Shown here one piece after another: positions 23,292 to 33,264 of a stretch of 64,000 nt of DNA (positions are counted from its first letter, which is position 1; the number at the start of each line of letters is the position of its first letter). The translations under genes and the position numbers were made by a program. Source of the stretch: Gambelia wislizenii (Eukaryota > Chordata > Lepidosauria > Squamata > Crotaphytidae); the NCBI GenBank assembly GCA_030847615.1, contig JAUMIR010000004.1:79701001-79765000 (forward strand). Reading direction: 5' to 3'. The notes under the pieces are model-generated. The model worked only from the letters and a program-made list of their open reading frames with translations, made no database searches and was not told the origin of the DNA.

Positions 23292-23494
23292 TTTTGAGGT
23301 ATATGTAGGTGGTAATGCCAGATGTTAGTGGGAGGACAATTCAGAAGTTGTTAGTCCGTTGCCATCTTGTCCCTCCTCCCTTCTTCTTATGTGACTCCTG
23401 CAGCCTGAAGTACTCACCGCTGGCCAGTCTGACAAAGTTGCCCAGTGGTTTTCAGAGCTCACTGAGAACCCAGATTTCCCAAGTCCCATTCAAA

Positions 23495-23635
23495 TTGGAT
23501 AGACAACCTGTGGCCCTCCAGATGTTTTTGGACTGCAGCTCCCATTACTCCTCACCATTGGCCATGCTTTCTTTGGCTGACAGGAGTTGCAGTCCAACAA
23601 CTTCTGAAGGGTCACAAATTGCCCACAAGTGCTAT
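23495..23635. mobile_element. palindromic MITE
   Basis: 'acctgtggccctccagatg' on the left is answered by inverted 'gaagggtcacaaattgccca' on the right, with 'ggactgcagctcccattact' and 'ggagttgcagtccaacaact' as inner arms. Same family as 16292, 37086, 37968, 44178 and 51251. No duplication found. Confidence 0.7.
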
Positions 23636-24342
23636 AAACAAATGGATGGGTTATTCTTGTGCTTACATACACATAGATTTGACAGCATGTTAAGAGCCAG
23701 GAAAGAAATGTTAACATTGCTCACTGCTGCTTTGGGTTGGGCATTTCCACATTTACACAGATCACTGGCTTAAATCTGTAAACCTATTTGCTCTAAGGAC
23801 TTTTTGTTACTGTGCCTTTTGATTGTCCTTGCTTTCTGCCTGCAGCATTGAGTCTAGAACATTTAGGTTGCTGAAGAGGGCAGATACCTCAACCGTCTCA
23901 GTTTGAGACATCAAAGAGCTGGATTCCACAGCTCTGTTGTTCTACACTTTTGCAATAGTTAACATAACTAGTGTTGATAGCTATAAAAATGTGTCATACT
24001 GGAGGAACAAGGCTGTGAGGGGGACTTGAGGTTCCTTATTCCCAACAGCTCTGGGATTAGTTACTATTACTCTTGCCAGTATATCATATTCTCAGTTTAG
24101 CCACTGCAGTCCTGTCCTTTCTTTTTGAATTCTAGCTCTTTCTCTACTAATTTGCTTGTGTTGGCTCCTTGGCTCCTACAAATACTTCCAGCTCTTTACC
24201 TGGGCAACAAATTACCTGTACTTGTTGTGGCTCTATATTCCTGAGATCTCTCCATATTTCTCCCCAACCATTCTATCTCTGCACCCAGCATTTTTTTGTT
24301 TGTGCCCCAGATTGAGATTTGAAACATTGCTGCTACTGCTGT
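23636..24342. other. no recognised feature
   Basis: Unassigned sequence without coding signal. Confidence 0.45.
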
Positions 24343-24373
24343 TTCCTCCTCCTCCTCCTCCTCCTCCTCCTCT
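24343..24373. repeat. (CTC)n microsatellite
   Basis: Ten CTC/TCC triplets in a row; a 19-base A run follows at about 24440-24458. Confidence 0.95.
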
Positions 24374-24459
24374 GGGCTGTAACTTGCTGAATCTCCTAGC
24401 CATCACCTCACTGGCATATTGGCTGGAGGGCCGGAGACTAAAAAAAAAAAAAAAAAAAC

Positions 24460-25839
24460 TTTTCTCCCAGTTTGTCCCCCCATTTCTCACCTTACATGCC
24501 CTATTTGGGTGAGATCTCAGTTCTATAACCACTTCCTCATCTAAACACCTTGCCACTTCCCATCTAAAATATACTGCCAACAGCACCAGCTTAGTCATGA
24601 ATGATGAATATGACAAACTTCATCAATATGCATCTTTCAAAATATATGGCTCTTGGCTCAGGGGGAACAAATCAGTGTAAACTGTGCTTATGAAATAAAA
24701 GCAATATTATCTTAATGTGGAGCATGCTGTATGAACGGTGTGCCAGAATACTTGGCAAGACAGCAGTTCCAGGAGGTTTACTCAGGGTCAAGAGGGAAAC
24801 CATCAGGGAGGCCACCCAACTGACTCCCAGGGTAAACATTTGTCCAGTTCTCTAAATGATGTCCTAACCTGATTCCTACTTCTCAAAAAGGGTTGCTGGT
24901 ATTCTACTGCAAAAGTAAAAGGAAATCTCATATTAGAGCAGGCTTCCCCCTCCCTACTTACCCGCCCACCTGCTCTTCTCCATTCCTAGTAGACACAAAG
25001 TTGTGCATAGCTGAGGAGCTGAGCTGCTTATCACTGGCTTGTGAGCTCACCCAATGGGAAAGGGGTTAAATGGAGATAAAGCTGGAGAGTGGTAGAGACC
25101 ATATGGAAGGGGAAAAGAAAACTCTTTATCCTGTAATTGGATTCACTCCTAGCAGCTCCTGGCTAAGGTGAGCTTGAGTGGATGTGACAGACCATGATCC
25201 GTGAATTGCTGTCAGCCAAGCTGCCCCCAAGCAGGATGTGTGCGCACAAACTTGTAGATCAACCCATTAGGGTGGATCAAATAGATTTAAATGTGTGACA
25301 GGGAAGAAGTAGGACACAGATATATTTACAGTTTGGTTCATCAGATTGTGTTTTTCTTTTTTTCCTTTTTTCTTTTTTCAAAGTCCAGATTAACTCTACC
25401 TCAGGTAGCTGTTCCAGCTAAATGCTCCTAGCCCTCTACTGGCTACAGAAAGGTGCAGCTTTGAAGGCTAAAATAAAATGCTAGTAAAGCATTAAGGAAT
25501 AAGCTGAGCTGAGCTGGTGAATTGCATCCAAGGGGAAAGGCACAAATGTTTATGGAATGGTTGGCAAGTTGTAGTTTTCAGTAAAATAATGGTAAACCAG
25601 AGTTAGCTTTTGAGAGTTAATCCTTTCATCCTCAATGAAAAAACTTTAGCCAAAGCCTCTGTTATAGCTACTGGCCACAGAAAGAGATGTAGACAAAATG
25701 CCTGCACAGAAGAAACTTCTTAAGTTTCATATTGTGTTTGTGCAGATGGAACAGAACTAAGAAAAGTTACATTTTTGGACTATCACTCTGAGACTCCCCC
25801 AGACAGTGTGACCAGCACCCATGGAACCTGTGGAAGGCT
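24460..25839. other. no recognised feature
   Basis: Unassigned, with a T-rich tract at 25351-25379. No exon or transposon end that I can support. Confidence 0.45.
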
Positions 25840-25905
25840 GAGAGTGGTAGCCCCCAAAAGTGACTTTTCCAAGCACTGGGTGCAAAAATGCCTAGGGGCG
25901 TCTCA

Positions 25906-26423
25906 GGGCTCATCTACATGGGCCAGAATACACTGGCTCCCTGAAGGCATATTCTGGCCATGGATCTGGCCTGTTCCTCCCCCATTACCGGCCCGAAATG
26001 GGATGGAGTCCAGAACACCATGCCATCCTGTCCCTGCAGCTGCAACCACCGCCCTCATCCCACTGTCCGAACTCAGGAAGCTGGCCCACAACATGTGAGC
26101 AAGCCCTTTGCTTGTGACCACCTCTGTCACATGCTGTGGGGCTGCTTCCTGGATCCGGAGAATGTGACACAGACAGCTGTGATGGGGCAGCGTGGCAGTA
26201 GGGCCTCCTGCAGTCCCACAGGGCCCGATCAATTTCTTCAAAAAATAAATGTCCCCCCCCCCAGGGATTTTAATATAACAGTTTATCACACTTTACACTG
26301 TCTTTGCCCCGGGCATTATGAGGACTGCCCAGGGGAAAAATGGGGCAAAAGCCCTGTGTCATTAGGACTGCAGGGCACAAAGACAGGGCCATACAGTGTA
26401 AATAGCCCATCTAGACAAGGCCC
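25906..26423. mobile_element. DNA transposon with gggcTCATCTACATGGGCC ends, copy 2
   Basis: Starts gggctcatctacatgggcca and ends, inverted, gggccttgtctagatgggct. Internal blocks ('cttgtgacca', 'tcacatgctg') match copy 1 in the reverse direction. The 219-codon plus frame crossing it (25960-26619) runs into unrelated flank and is not a gene. An imperfect ~35-bp segment occurs on both sides of it (25840-25872, 26424-26459). Confidence 0.62.
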
Positions 26424-26459
26424 GAGAGTGGTAATACCAAAAAGTAACATTTCCAAGAA

Positions 26460-27097
26460 GGGTAGAGGAACACCAGGGCTTACTTCTTCTCACCCACATA
26501 TGTTGGACTGGAGGGGTATGGCACCATGGACTTTAGTCTCTAAAACAGCTAACAAGTGTAATTTCTCCAGGCCTAAAGTTGTTACAAATCTGTCACTCCA
26601 GCTGCTTCACTCTCTTTGATGGCCTTGTCTGTTTTGAAAAACTAAAGAACTGATTCATGTCCTTTAGCTTTCTTGTCTTTTCTTTTTTAGACCCCTTTCT
26701 TTAAAACACCAGAAATCAGAGACAGTATAATGGTGTGAATTCATTTGATTCACATTTTAATGTAAACCTACCCCATTTCTACTTCCCAAATATATATGTG
26801 AACTCAAATGTAGCAAATCCTTCAGTATTAACAGTTCCCCAAATGTTGCCATGCCGCTTTCCAATCAAAAATGCATTCAAAATATGCATATTCTGAGAAG
26901 TGGACACAAAATGTGTGAAGTAGCAAAAATAATGCAGAAAATGTATTATGCTAGGAAAAAATAACTTGCAAATAATACAAATTCATGCTTTATGAGAAAT
27001 ACTTATGAAAACATTTTGATTTTTCATTAAGAATTCTAAAAAAAAAAAAAACCTGCAAACTTATGCATAGATGGTATTTAAAACATAGATGGTATTT
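26460..27097. other. no recognised feature
   Basis: AT-rich, A run at 27031-27044 or nearby. 'catagatggtattta' occurs twice just before the CR1 start. Confidence 0.4.
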
Positions 27098-27687
27098 AGC
27101 CTGGAGAAGAGAAGGTTAAAAGGGGACATGATACCATGTTTAAATACAATGGGCCCTTGGTATCCGCTGGGGTTTGGTTCCAGGACCCCCCGTGAATAAC
27201 AAAATCTGTGAATACCTCAAATCCCATTATATGCAAAATGGTGTCCCTTATATAAGATGGCAAAATCAAAGTTTGCTTTTTGGATTATTATTTTTTAAAG
27301 AATATTATTAAGCTGTGGTTTTTTTAAATCCATGGATACCAAATCCATGGATAAGGAGGGACAACTGTATTTGAAGGGATGTCATATTGAGGATGGAGCA
27401 AGCTTGTTTTCTGCTGCTCCAGAAACTAGGACACAGCAATGGATTCAAACTACAGGAAAACAGGTTCCACATAACATTAGGAAGAACTTCCTGACAACAA
27501 GAGCTGCTTAGGAGTGGAATGTGCTGCCTTGGAGTGTGGTGGAGTCTCCTTCATTGGAGGTTTTTAAACAGAGGCTGGGTGGCCATCTTTCAGAAATGCT
27601 TTGATTGTGTATTCCTACATGGCAGGGGGTCGGACTGGATGGCCCTTGTGGTCTCTTCCAACTCTGTGATTCTATGATTCTATGAAA
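27098..27687 (+). mobile_element. CR1 LINE 3' end, split by a pogo-like MITE
   Basis: Sense-strand CR1. 'agcctggagaagagaaggtt' up to 27144 resumes at 27370 with 'tttgaagggatgtcatattg'. The remainder of ORF2's end and the tail 'tctatgattctatg' follow. Continuity across the MITE is clear from comparison with the CR1 copy at 48.3-48.9 kb. Confidence 0.88.
27145..27369. mobile_element. pogo/Tigger-like MITE, copy 3, inside CR1
   Basis: Bounded by TA, ends caatgggcccttggtatcc and gagggacaactg inverted, internal 'gtgtcccttatataagatgg'. It inserted into an existing CR1 copy, so CR1 was there first. Confidence 0.88.
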
Positions 27688-28571
27688 ATTAGAAAAAAGG
27701 AATAAGAGAAAGTAAAATAAACAGATTTGTCTTTCTCTAGCCAGGCATGACAGTATGGCATGTATGTATACTAATTACACATATGTCACAAGCGTCCCTT
27801 TTAAGCATTGTCCATGTCTCTGGGATTTAGTCAGTTCTGTGCAACCTGGAAACCAGTGGCCTATCTCATGTACTCACATTCTGGGGCCTCCTAACAGCAG
27901 CACTGATTTACACTGATCTTCAGAGCATCCCTGCATATTATGGTACTTGTCCCTCCTTCCTCCTGCCAGTCATTTGACACACCCTCTTGGTTTCTCCTAC
28001 CTGTGCTCAGCTAGAACTGAAGAACTCTGGAATGTTTAGTTATCGGCTAAGTCATATCGTGGAAGGCCACATATATCTGCCTCTCGTAGTGAGAGGTTAA
28101 GCCCTGAAAGCATTCCACTCACGCTTACACTCTAGCAGCCAGCAATTCTTTACCTGTGGTGAAAAAGTATGTGTGCTTGTACTTTTGCCATGTAGATAAC
28201 AAAACATTATGAAGGGACAGATTTATATGAATCTGGAAACTGTGGGTCTGGCTCTCCCCCTCACAAAAAACAATAAGGCTATGGTAGAAGGATTGGACCA
28301 CTCCTCTATTGGAAGGAGAGTGTCAATAGCACATATGAATTGGCTTTTCTGGTCCTACTGAACACATCCACACCGTCATTGTGTTCTCTTTAGGATGAAA
28401 ACTCAGACTAACCCCTTTACTGCATATTTGGATGATAATGGGAGGGAGGGAAAAGATACCGTAGGCTGATTGTGACAATATATTAGAGATTAACATGACT
28501 TGCAACTTACAAATGTAACATATTAGTTATATATGTATAACTAATATATTTGTAATATAACATATTAGTTA
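27688..28571. other. no recognised gene; AT palindrome at its end
   Basis: Mostly unassigned. At 28522-28549 the sequence atattagttata-tatg-tataactaatat is a perfect 12-bp-arm palindrome, and 'acatattagttata' recurs at 28560-28573. Confidence 0.45.
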
Positions 28572-28691
28572 TACAGTTGTCCCTTCATATTCATAGAATC
28601 ATAGAATCATAGAATTGCAGAGTTGGAAGAGACCACGAGGGCCATCCAGTCCAACCCCCTGCCACGCAGGAAATCACGATCAAAGCATCCC

Positions 28692-31560
28692 TCACAGATG
28701 GCCATCCAGCCTCTGTTTGAAGACCTCCAAGGAAGGAGACCCCACCATGCTCCCAGGGAGTGTGTTCCACTGCCGAACAGCTCTTACTGTCAGAAAGTTC
28801 CTCCTAATGTTAAGGTGGAATCTCTGTTCCTGGAGCTTGCATCCATTGCTCCGTGTTCCAGTCTCTGGAGCAGCAGAAAACAAGTCTGCTCCATCCTCAA
28901 CGTGACACCCCTTCAAATATTTAAACAGGGCTATCATATCGCCTCTTAACCGTCTTTTTTCTAGGCTAAACATACCCAGCTCCCTAAGTCTCTCCTCATA
29001 AGGCATCGTCTCCAGACCTTTCACCATTTTAGTCGCCCTTTTCTGGACATGCTCCAATTTGTCAATATCCTTTTTGAATTGTGGTGTCTAGAACTGGACA
29101 CAGTATTCTAGGTGAGGTCTGACCAAGGCAGAATAGAACGGCACTATTACTTCCCTTGATCTAGACACTATACTTCTATTGATGCAGCGCAAAATTGCAT
29201 TGGCCTTTTTAGCTGCCGCATCACACTGTTGACTCATGTTCAACTTGTGGTCTACTAGGACTCCTAGATTCCTTTCACACAGAGTCTCATTAAGCCAGGT
29301 GTCCCCCATCGTATATCTATGCATTTCATTTTTCTAAGTGCAGTACCTTACATTTCTCCGTATTGAATTTCATTTTGTTAGCTTTGGCCCAGCTCTCTAA
29401 TCTATCCATTTTGAATTTTGATCCTGTCCTCTAGGGTATTAGCTACTCCTCCTAATTTGGTGTCATCTGTAAATTTGGTAAGTATGCCCCTAATTCTGTC
29501 ATCCAAGTCATTGATAAAAATGTTGAATAGCACTGGGCCCAGGACAGAACCCTGTGGCACCCCACTGGTCACATCTTTCCAACACGAAGAGGAGCCATTG
29601 CTGAGCACCCTTTGGGTTCGGCCAGTCAACCAATTACAAATCCATTGAACAGTTAACTTCTCTAGCCCACATTTTACAAGCTTGTTTGCAAGAATGTCAT
29701 GTGGAACCTTGTCAAAGGCCTTACTGAAATCAAGGTATGCAATATCCACAGCATTCCCTTCATCCACCAAGCTGGTAATTTTATCAAAATAAGAGATCAG
29801 ATTAGTCTGGCATGACTTGTTTCTCTGAAACCCATGTTGACTTTTTGTGATTATGGCATTGCCTTCTAAATGTTCACAGACTCTCTGTTTAATGATCTGC
29901 TCTAGAATCTTCCCTGGTATTGATGTCAGACTAACTGGACAATAATTGTTGGGATCCTCCTTTTCCCCCTTTTGAAAATGGGGACAACGTTTGCCCTCCT
30001 CCAGTCTGCTGGGACTTCTCCTGTTCTCCAAGAGTTTTCAAAGATTATTGCCAATGGCTCTGAGATTACATTTGCCAGCTCTTTTAATACTCTTGGATGT
30101 AGTTCATCTGGTCCTGGAGATTTAAATTCATTTAGATTAAGAAGGTATTCCTGTACTACCTCTTTGCTTATTTTGTGCTGGATTTCCCCTCTTGTGTCCT
30201 CTGTTCCTTTATCCTCAGGTTGGTCACCCTTTTCCTTTTCTGAAAACACTGAGGCAAAGAAGGCGTTGAGTAATTCTGCCTTTTCTCTCTCCCCTGTTAG
30301 CATTTTGCCATCTTCTCCGTGTAGTGACCCTACCATTTCCTTCTTCCTCCTTTTGCTGCGGACATACCCAAAAAATCCTTTTTTATTGTTCTTAACCTCT
30401 CTAGCAAGCCTGAGCTCATTCTGCACTTTAGCTTTTCTGACTTCACTCCTACACGTATTCGCTATCTGTTTGAATTCTTCTTTGGTGATTTCCCCCTTTT
30501 TCCATTTCCTATACATGTTCCGTTTAAAACTTAGCTCCATTGAAAGTTCTTTAGTCATCCATCCTGGTTTCTTGAGATACCTCCCATTTTTCTTCCTCAA
30601 TGGTACTGTTTGAAATTGTGCCTTCAGTATCTCCCTTTTGAGAAAGTCCCATCCATCTTGAGGTCTCTTCTCTTTTAATATTCCTGACCATGGGATCACC
30701 CCCAGTGTTTCCCTGAGTTTATTAAAATCAGCTCTCCTAAAGTCGAGAATGCGTGTCTAACTATGTCTGGCTTTGCCTTTCCATTGTATAATAAACTCCA
30801 GGAGAACATGATCACTCTCACCTAAGGATCCCACCACTTGCACCCCATTAACCAGGTCATCCCTGTTGGTTAGGATCAGATCTAAAATAACTGACCCCCT
30901 TGTTGCCTCTTCCACCTTTTGGACCATGAAATTGTTTGCCAGGCAAGTAAGGAATTTGCTAGACCTTGAAGTTTTGGTTGAGTTAGATTGCCAGCAAATA
31001 TCAGGATAGTTGAAGTCACCCATCACTACTACATCTCTTCTTTCTGCGTGTGTGGTCATCTGTTCTTGAAAGGCATCATCCAATTCCTCCGTCTGACTTG
31101 GGGGTCTGTAGTAGAGTCCCATAATAACATCCCTGTTGTTTCCCTCCCCTTTAATTTTTATCCAGATGCTCTCCACCTGGCTTCCAGTATTGATGTCATG
31201 GATCTCTTCAGTGGTATAAATATCCCTGACATATAATGTTATTCCTCCTCCTTTCCTGTTTGGCCTGTTTCTCTTATAAAGGTTATACCCCTCTATTCCT
31301 ACATTCCAATCATGAGACTCATCCCACCAGGTTTCAGTAATGCCTATTATATCATATTTGTTTTGTAGTGCTAGGAGTTCGGGTTCATCTTGCTTATTTC
31401 CCATGCTCTGTGCATTAGTGTAGAGACATCTAAGTCCATGTGTTCCCTTTACTTGCTGCCTGTGCAAGTTTTTTTGCCTCCCACTGTTGGGTCCTTGCAC
31501 TGTTTGCCTTGTTCCCTCTATGAAAAGTTTGACTATTTTCTCCAGCCCTTTTGCCTTCCA
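28692..31560 (-). pseudogene. CR1 ORF2 (endonuclease-reverse transcriptase)
   Basis: The endonuclease lies in the frame ending 30757: YTNAQSMGNKQ, IIGITETWW, GLYYRPPSQ, VVMGDFNYPDI, LDLILTNRDD and GESDHVLLEF. The RT follows at 30699-29402 with one shift after NVVPIFKRG (30.0-29.93 kb). Motifs are DIAYLDFSKAFDKVPH, SGVPQGSVLGPVLFNIF and FTDDTKL. The last is FADDTKL in active relatives, so only the neighbour of the catalytic Asp pair is changed. Two further frames (29324-29088, 29057-28692) give the usual CR1 C-terminus, ending FKQRLDGHL. At least three frameshifts make it inactive. Confidence 0.9.
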
Positions 31561-31589
31561 GAATACTATCTCCCTCCCCCATATGACTA

Positions 31590-32187
31590 AGTTTAAAGCC
31601 CTCCTGATCAAATTCTTGAGACTGTTGGCAAAAATGTTTCTTCCAACTGTTGTCAGATGCACCCCATCTCTTGCCAGAAGTCCCCCCTCATGGAAGAGCA
31701 GCCCATGATCCAAGAATCCAAATTGTTCTCAGCGACAACATCTACAGAGCCAGTTGTTTACGTTGGCTATTTTCCTCTCCCTTCCTGGACCATGCCCTTC
31801 AACTGGCAGAAGAGATGAGATGACAACCTATGCATCCATTTCTTTCAGCTTCCTCCCCAGAGCCTCATAATCTCTTCTGATCTTCGGAAAGCTGTGCCTT
31901 GCAGTATCATTGGTTCCCACATGGACCAAAAGGAAGGAGTAATGATCCGTAGGCTTGACGAGTCTTGTCAGCCTCTCTGTCACATCACAGATCTTTGCCC
32001 CAGGGAGACAACACACCTCCCAAGACATCTTGTCAGGCCCACAAACCACTGCTTCTGTACCCCGCAGCAAGGAGTCCCCCACCACCACCACACGCCTCCC
32101 CAAAGGCTTCGCAGCTGCTGTTCCTTGCGGTGGTCCTCTCAGGGTCCCCTGCTGTGCCCCTGAAGTCTGTCCATGCTGTTCTTCCTC
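31590..32187 (-). pseudogene. CR1 ORF1, SGNH/GDSL esterase domain, 5' truncated
   Basis: CR1 ORF1 carries an esterase-like domain of the SGNH hydrolase fold. Here GRRVVVVGDSLLRGTE holds the GDS nucleophile block (about 32100), and LLVHVGTNDTARH the Gly-x-Asn-Asp block (about 31925). ARDGVHLTTVGR holds the Asp-x-x-His pair (about 31670). A shift lies between the second and third blocks. The third block is in the same open frame as the start of the ORF2 endonuclease, so the ORF1-ORF2 limit is blurred in this copy. The N-terminal part is missing. Confidence 0.85.
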
Positions 32188-32389
32188 GTTGTCTGGGGTT
32201 TGGTTCCAGGACCCTCTGTGGATACCAAAATCCGTGAATACTCAAGTCCTATCATATGCAATGGCATAGCAAAATGGTGTCCCTTATATAAGATGGCAAA
32301 ATCAAAGTTTCCTTTTTGGATTATTATTTTTTAAAGAATATTTTCAAACCATGAATGCTTAAATCCATGGATACGGAGGGACAATTGTA

Positions 32390-32558
32390 TTTGGTTTTTT
32401 TTCTTTTGTTTTTTTTTCCATACATACATACTACACACATTCTTTGATACATTTCCATCAATTCATTTAAATATCAGTCATATTATAAGCTATTCATAAT
32501 ATACACATAATTTATAATATACACATCAAAATTATAATATAATTTATAATATACACAT
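32390..32558. repeat. T-rich and AT-repeat stretch
   Basis: T run with interruptions, then 'ataatatacacat' repeated three times; the last copy (32546-32558) abuts the LINE that follows. Confidence 0.8.
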
Positions 32559-33264
32559 CAAAGGGCAAGATGGGCTCTCTAGCCTTATGGCAACCATCCT
32601 AGGAGAAGGAAAACTCTAATCCCAAACCTGGGCAGATGGTGCTCATCCAACCCTGTAAGGTCAACCATCTAAGAAAAGGAAACTCTAATTGAACCTACAA
32701 CCTGCGGACCTCGTTGCTACTGTCCATGCTTGCAAGGCCATAGGAGATGAACCTTTGGTTTAAAGGGTGAGGTCAGTTCTGTGCACGCTGTGCTCCACCA
32801 GAAAAATCCATTGCACAGGCTTGAAGGATAAATTCAATTCCAAAAAAGCCCTCTAGCGATAGGTGAGGGATGAAACGGCAGGTGTAAAGATGCACTGGAA
32901 GCTGCAGACCCAACCCTGCATACAGGCGGCTCAGGACTTTACTCGCTTGAGGCTGACCCGGGAGATGACAGTCTTGTTCGGCAGCATCCTGAACGACCAA
33001 GCAGCCTTTTTAAAGGAGAGCACTGCTTGCTCCATATGGAGAGGGGCCTAGAAAAGGTGACCTAATGGAAGCTCGTCCCCATCTACCTGGTTGGCTAGCT
33101 GTCGCCAATGGGCATCTTCTGATGTGGTCAAACCAAAGCAAAGAAACAAAGGCACACACCGGCCTCCAAAGGTGAAAATAAACTGATGCTTGCATGCTGA
33201 AACATCAGAAGCATGTGAGACTCTGCAGATAGTGGACGGCCTGAGTGTTGCTCTGCTCTAATAG

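Larger units (their letters stand above)
18286..23379 (-). mobile_element. full-length two-ORF APE LINE with 15-bp target duplication
   Basis: A 5,094-bp element on the minus strand. The 15-mer CTTCTTCTTATGTGA lies immediately outside both ends (18271-18285 and 23380-23394), so both limits are fixed and the copy is complete. The 5' end starts 'gggagggacaagatggcaac'. ORF1 and ORF2 follow, then a 3' UTR with a polyadenylation-like 'gtaataaagatc' and a tail of (TATTC)n repeats. The tail is a pentamer microsatellite and not poly(A). The post-RT zinc knuckle (C-x-C-x8-H-x4-C) and APE endonuclease suggest an I/Ingi/Vingi-like clade, but I cannot settle the clade by eye. Confidence 0.9.
28593..32187 (-). 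mobile_element. CR1 LINE, 3.6 kb, nearly complete, inside a MITE
   Basis: Minus strand. The 3' end is at 28593 with three repeats of the CR1 tail 8-mer. The 5' side ends inside ORF1, so the copy is 5' truncated but keeps the ORF1 esterase region, the endonuclease, the RT and the 3' UTR. The last 390 bp are nearly identical to the CR1 at 33575-33963, which suggests one fairly recent subfamily. Confidence 0.9.
28572..32389. mobile_element. pogo/Tigger-like MITE, copy 4, split by a 3.6-kb CR1
   Basis: The left end 'tacagttgtcccttcatattc' (28572-28592) stops at the CR1 tail. The MITE resumes near 32188 with 'gtctggggtttggttccagg' and runs to its right end with TA at 32388-32389. Both pieces match copies 1-3 in order. 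This MITE is therefore older than the CR1 inside it. Confidence 0.88.

Noticed and set aside
24343..24460. glycine-run frame on the minus strand near a poly-A tract
   Set aside because: Product of the (CTC)n and A(n) simple repeats.
25960..26619. 219-codon plus-strand frame
   Set aside because: Runs from a non-coding TIR element into unrelated flank; no similarity to known proteins.
29972..30613. 213-codon plus-strand frame, Ser/Phe-rich
   Set aside because: Antisense shadow of the CR1 reverse transcriptase on the minus strand.
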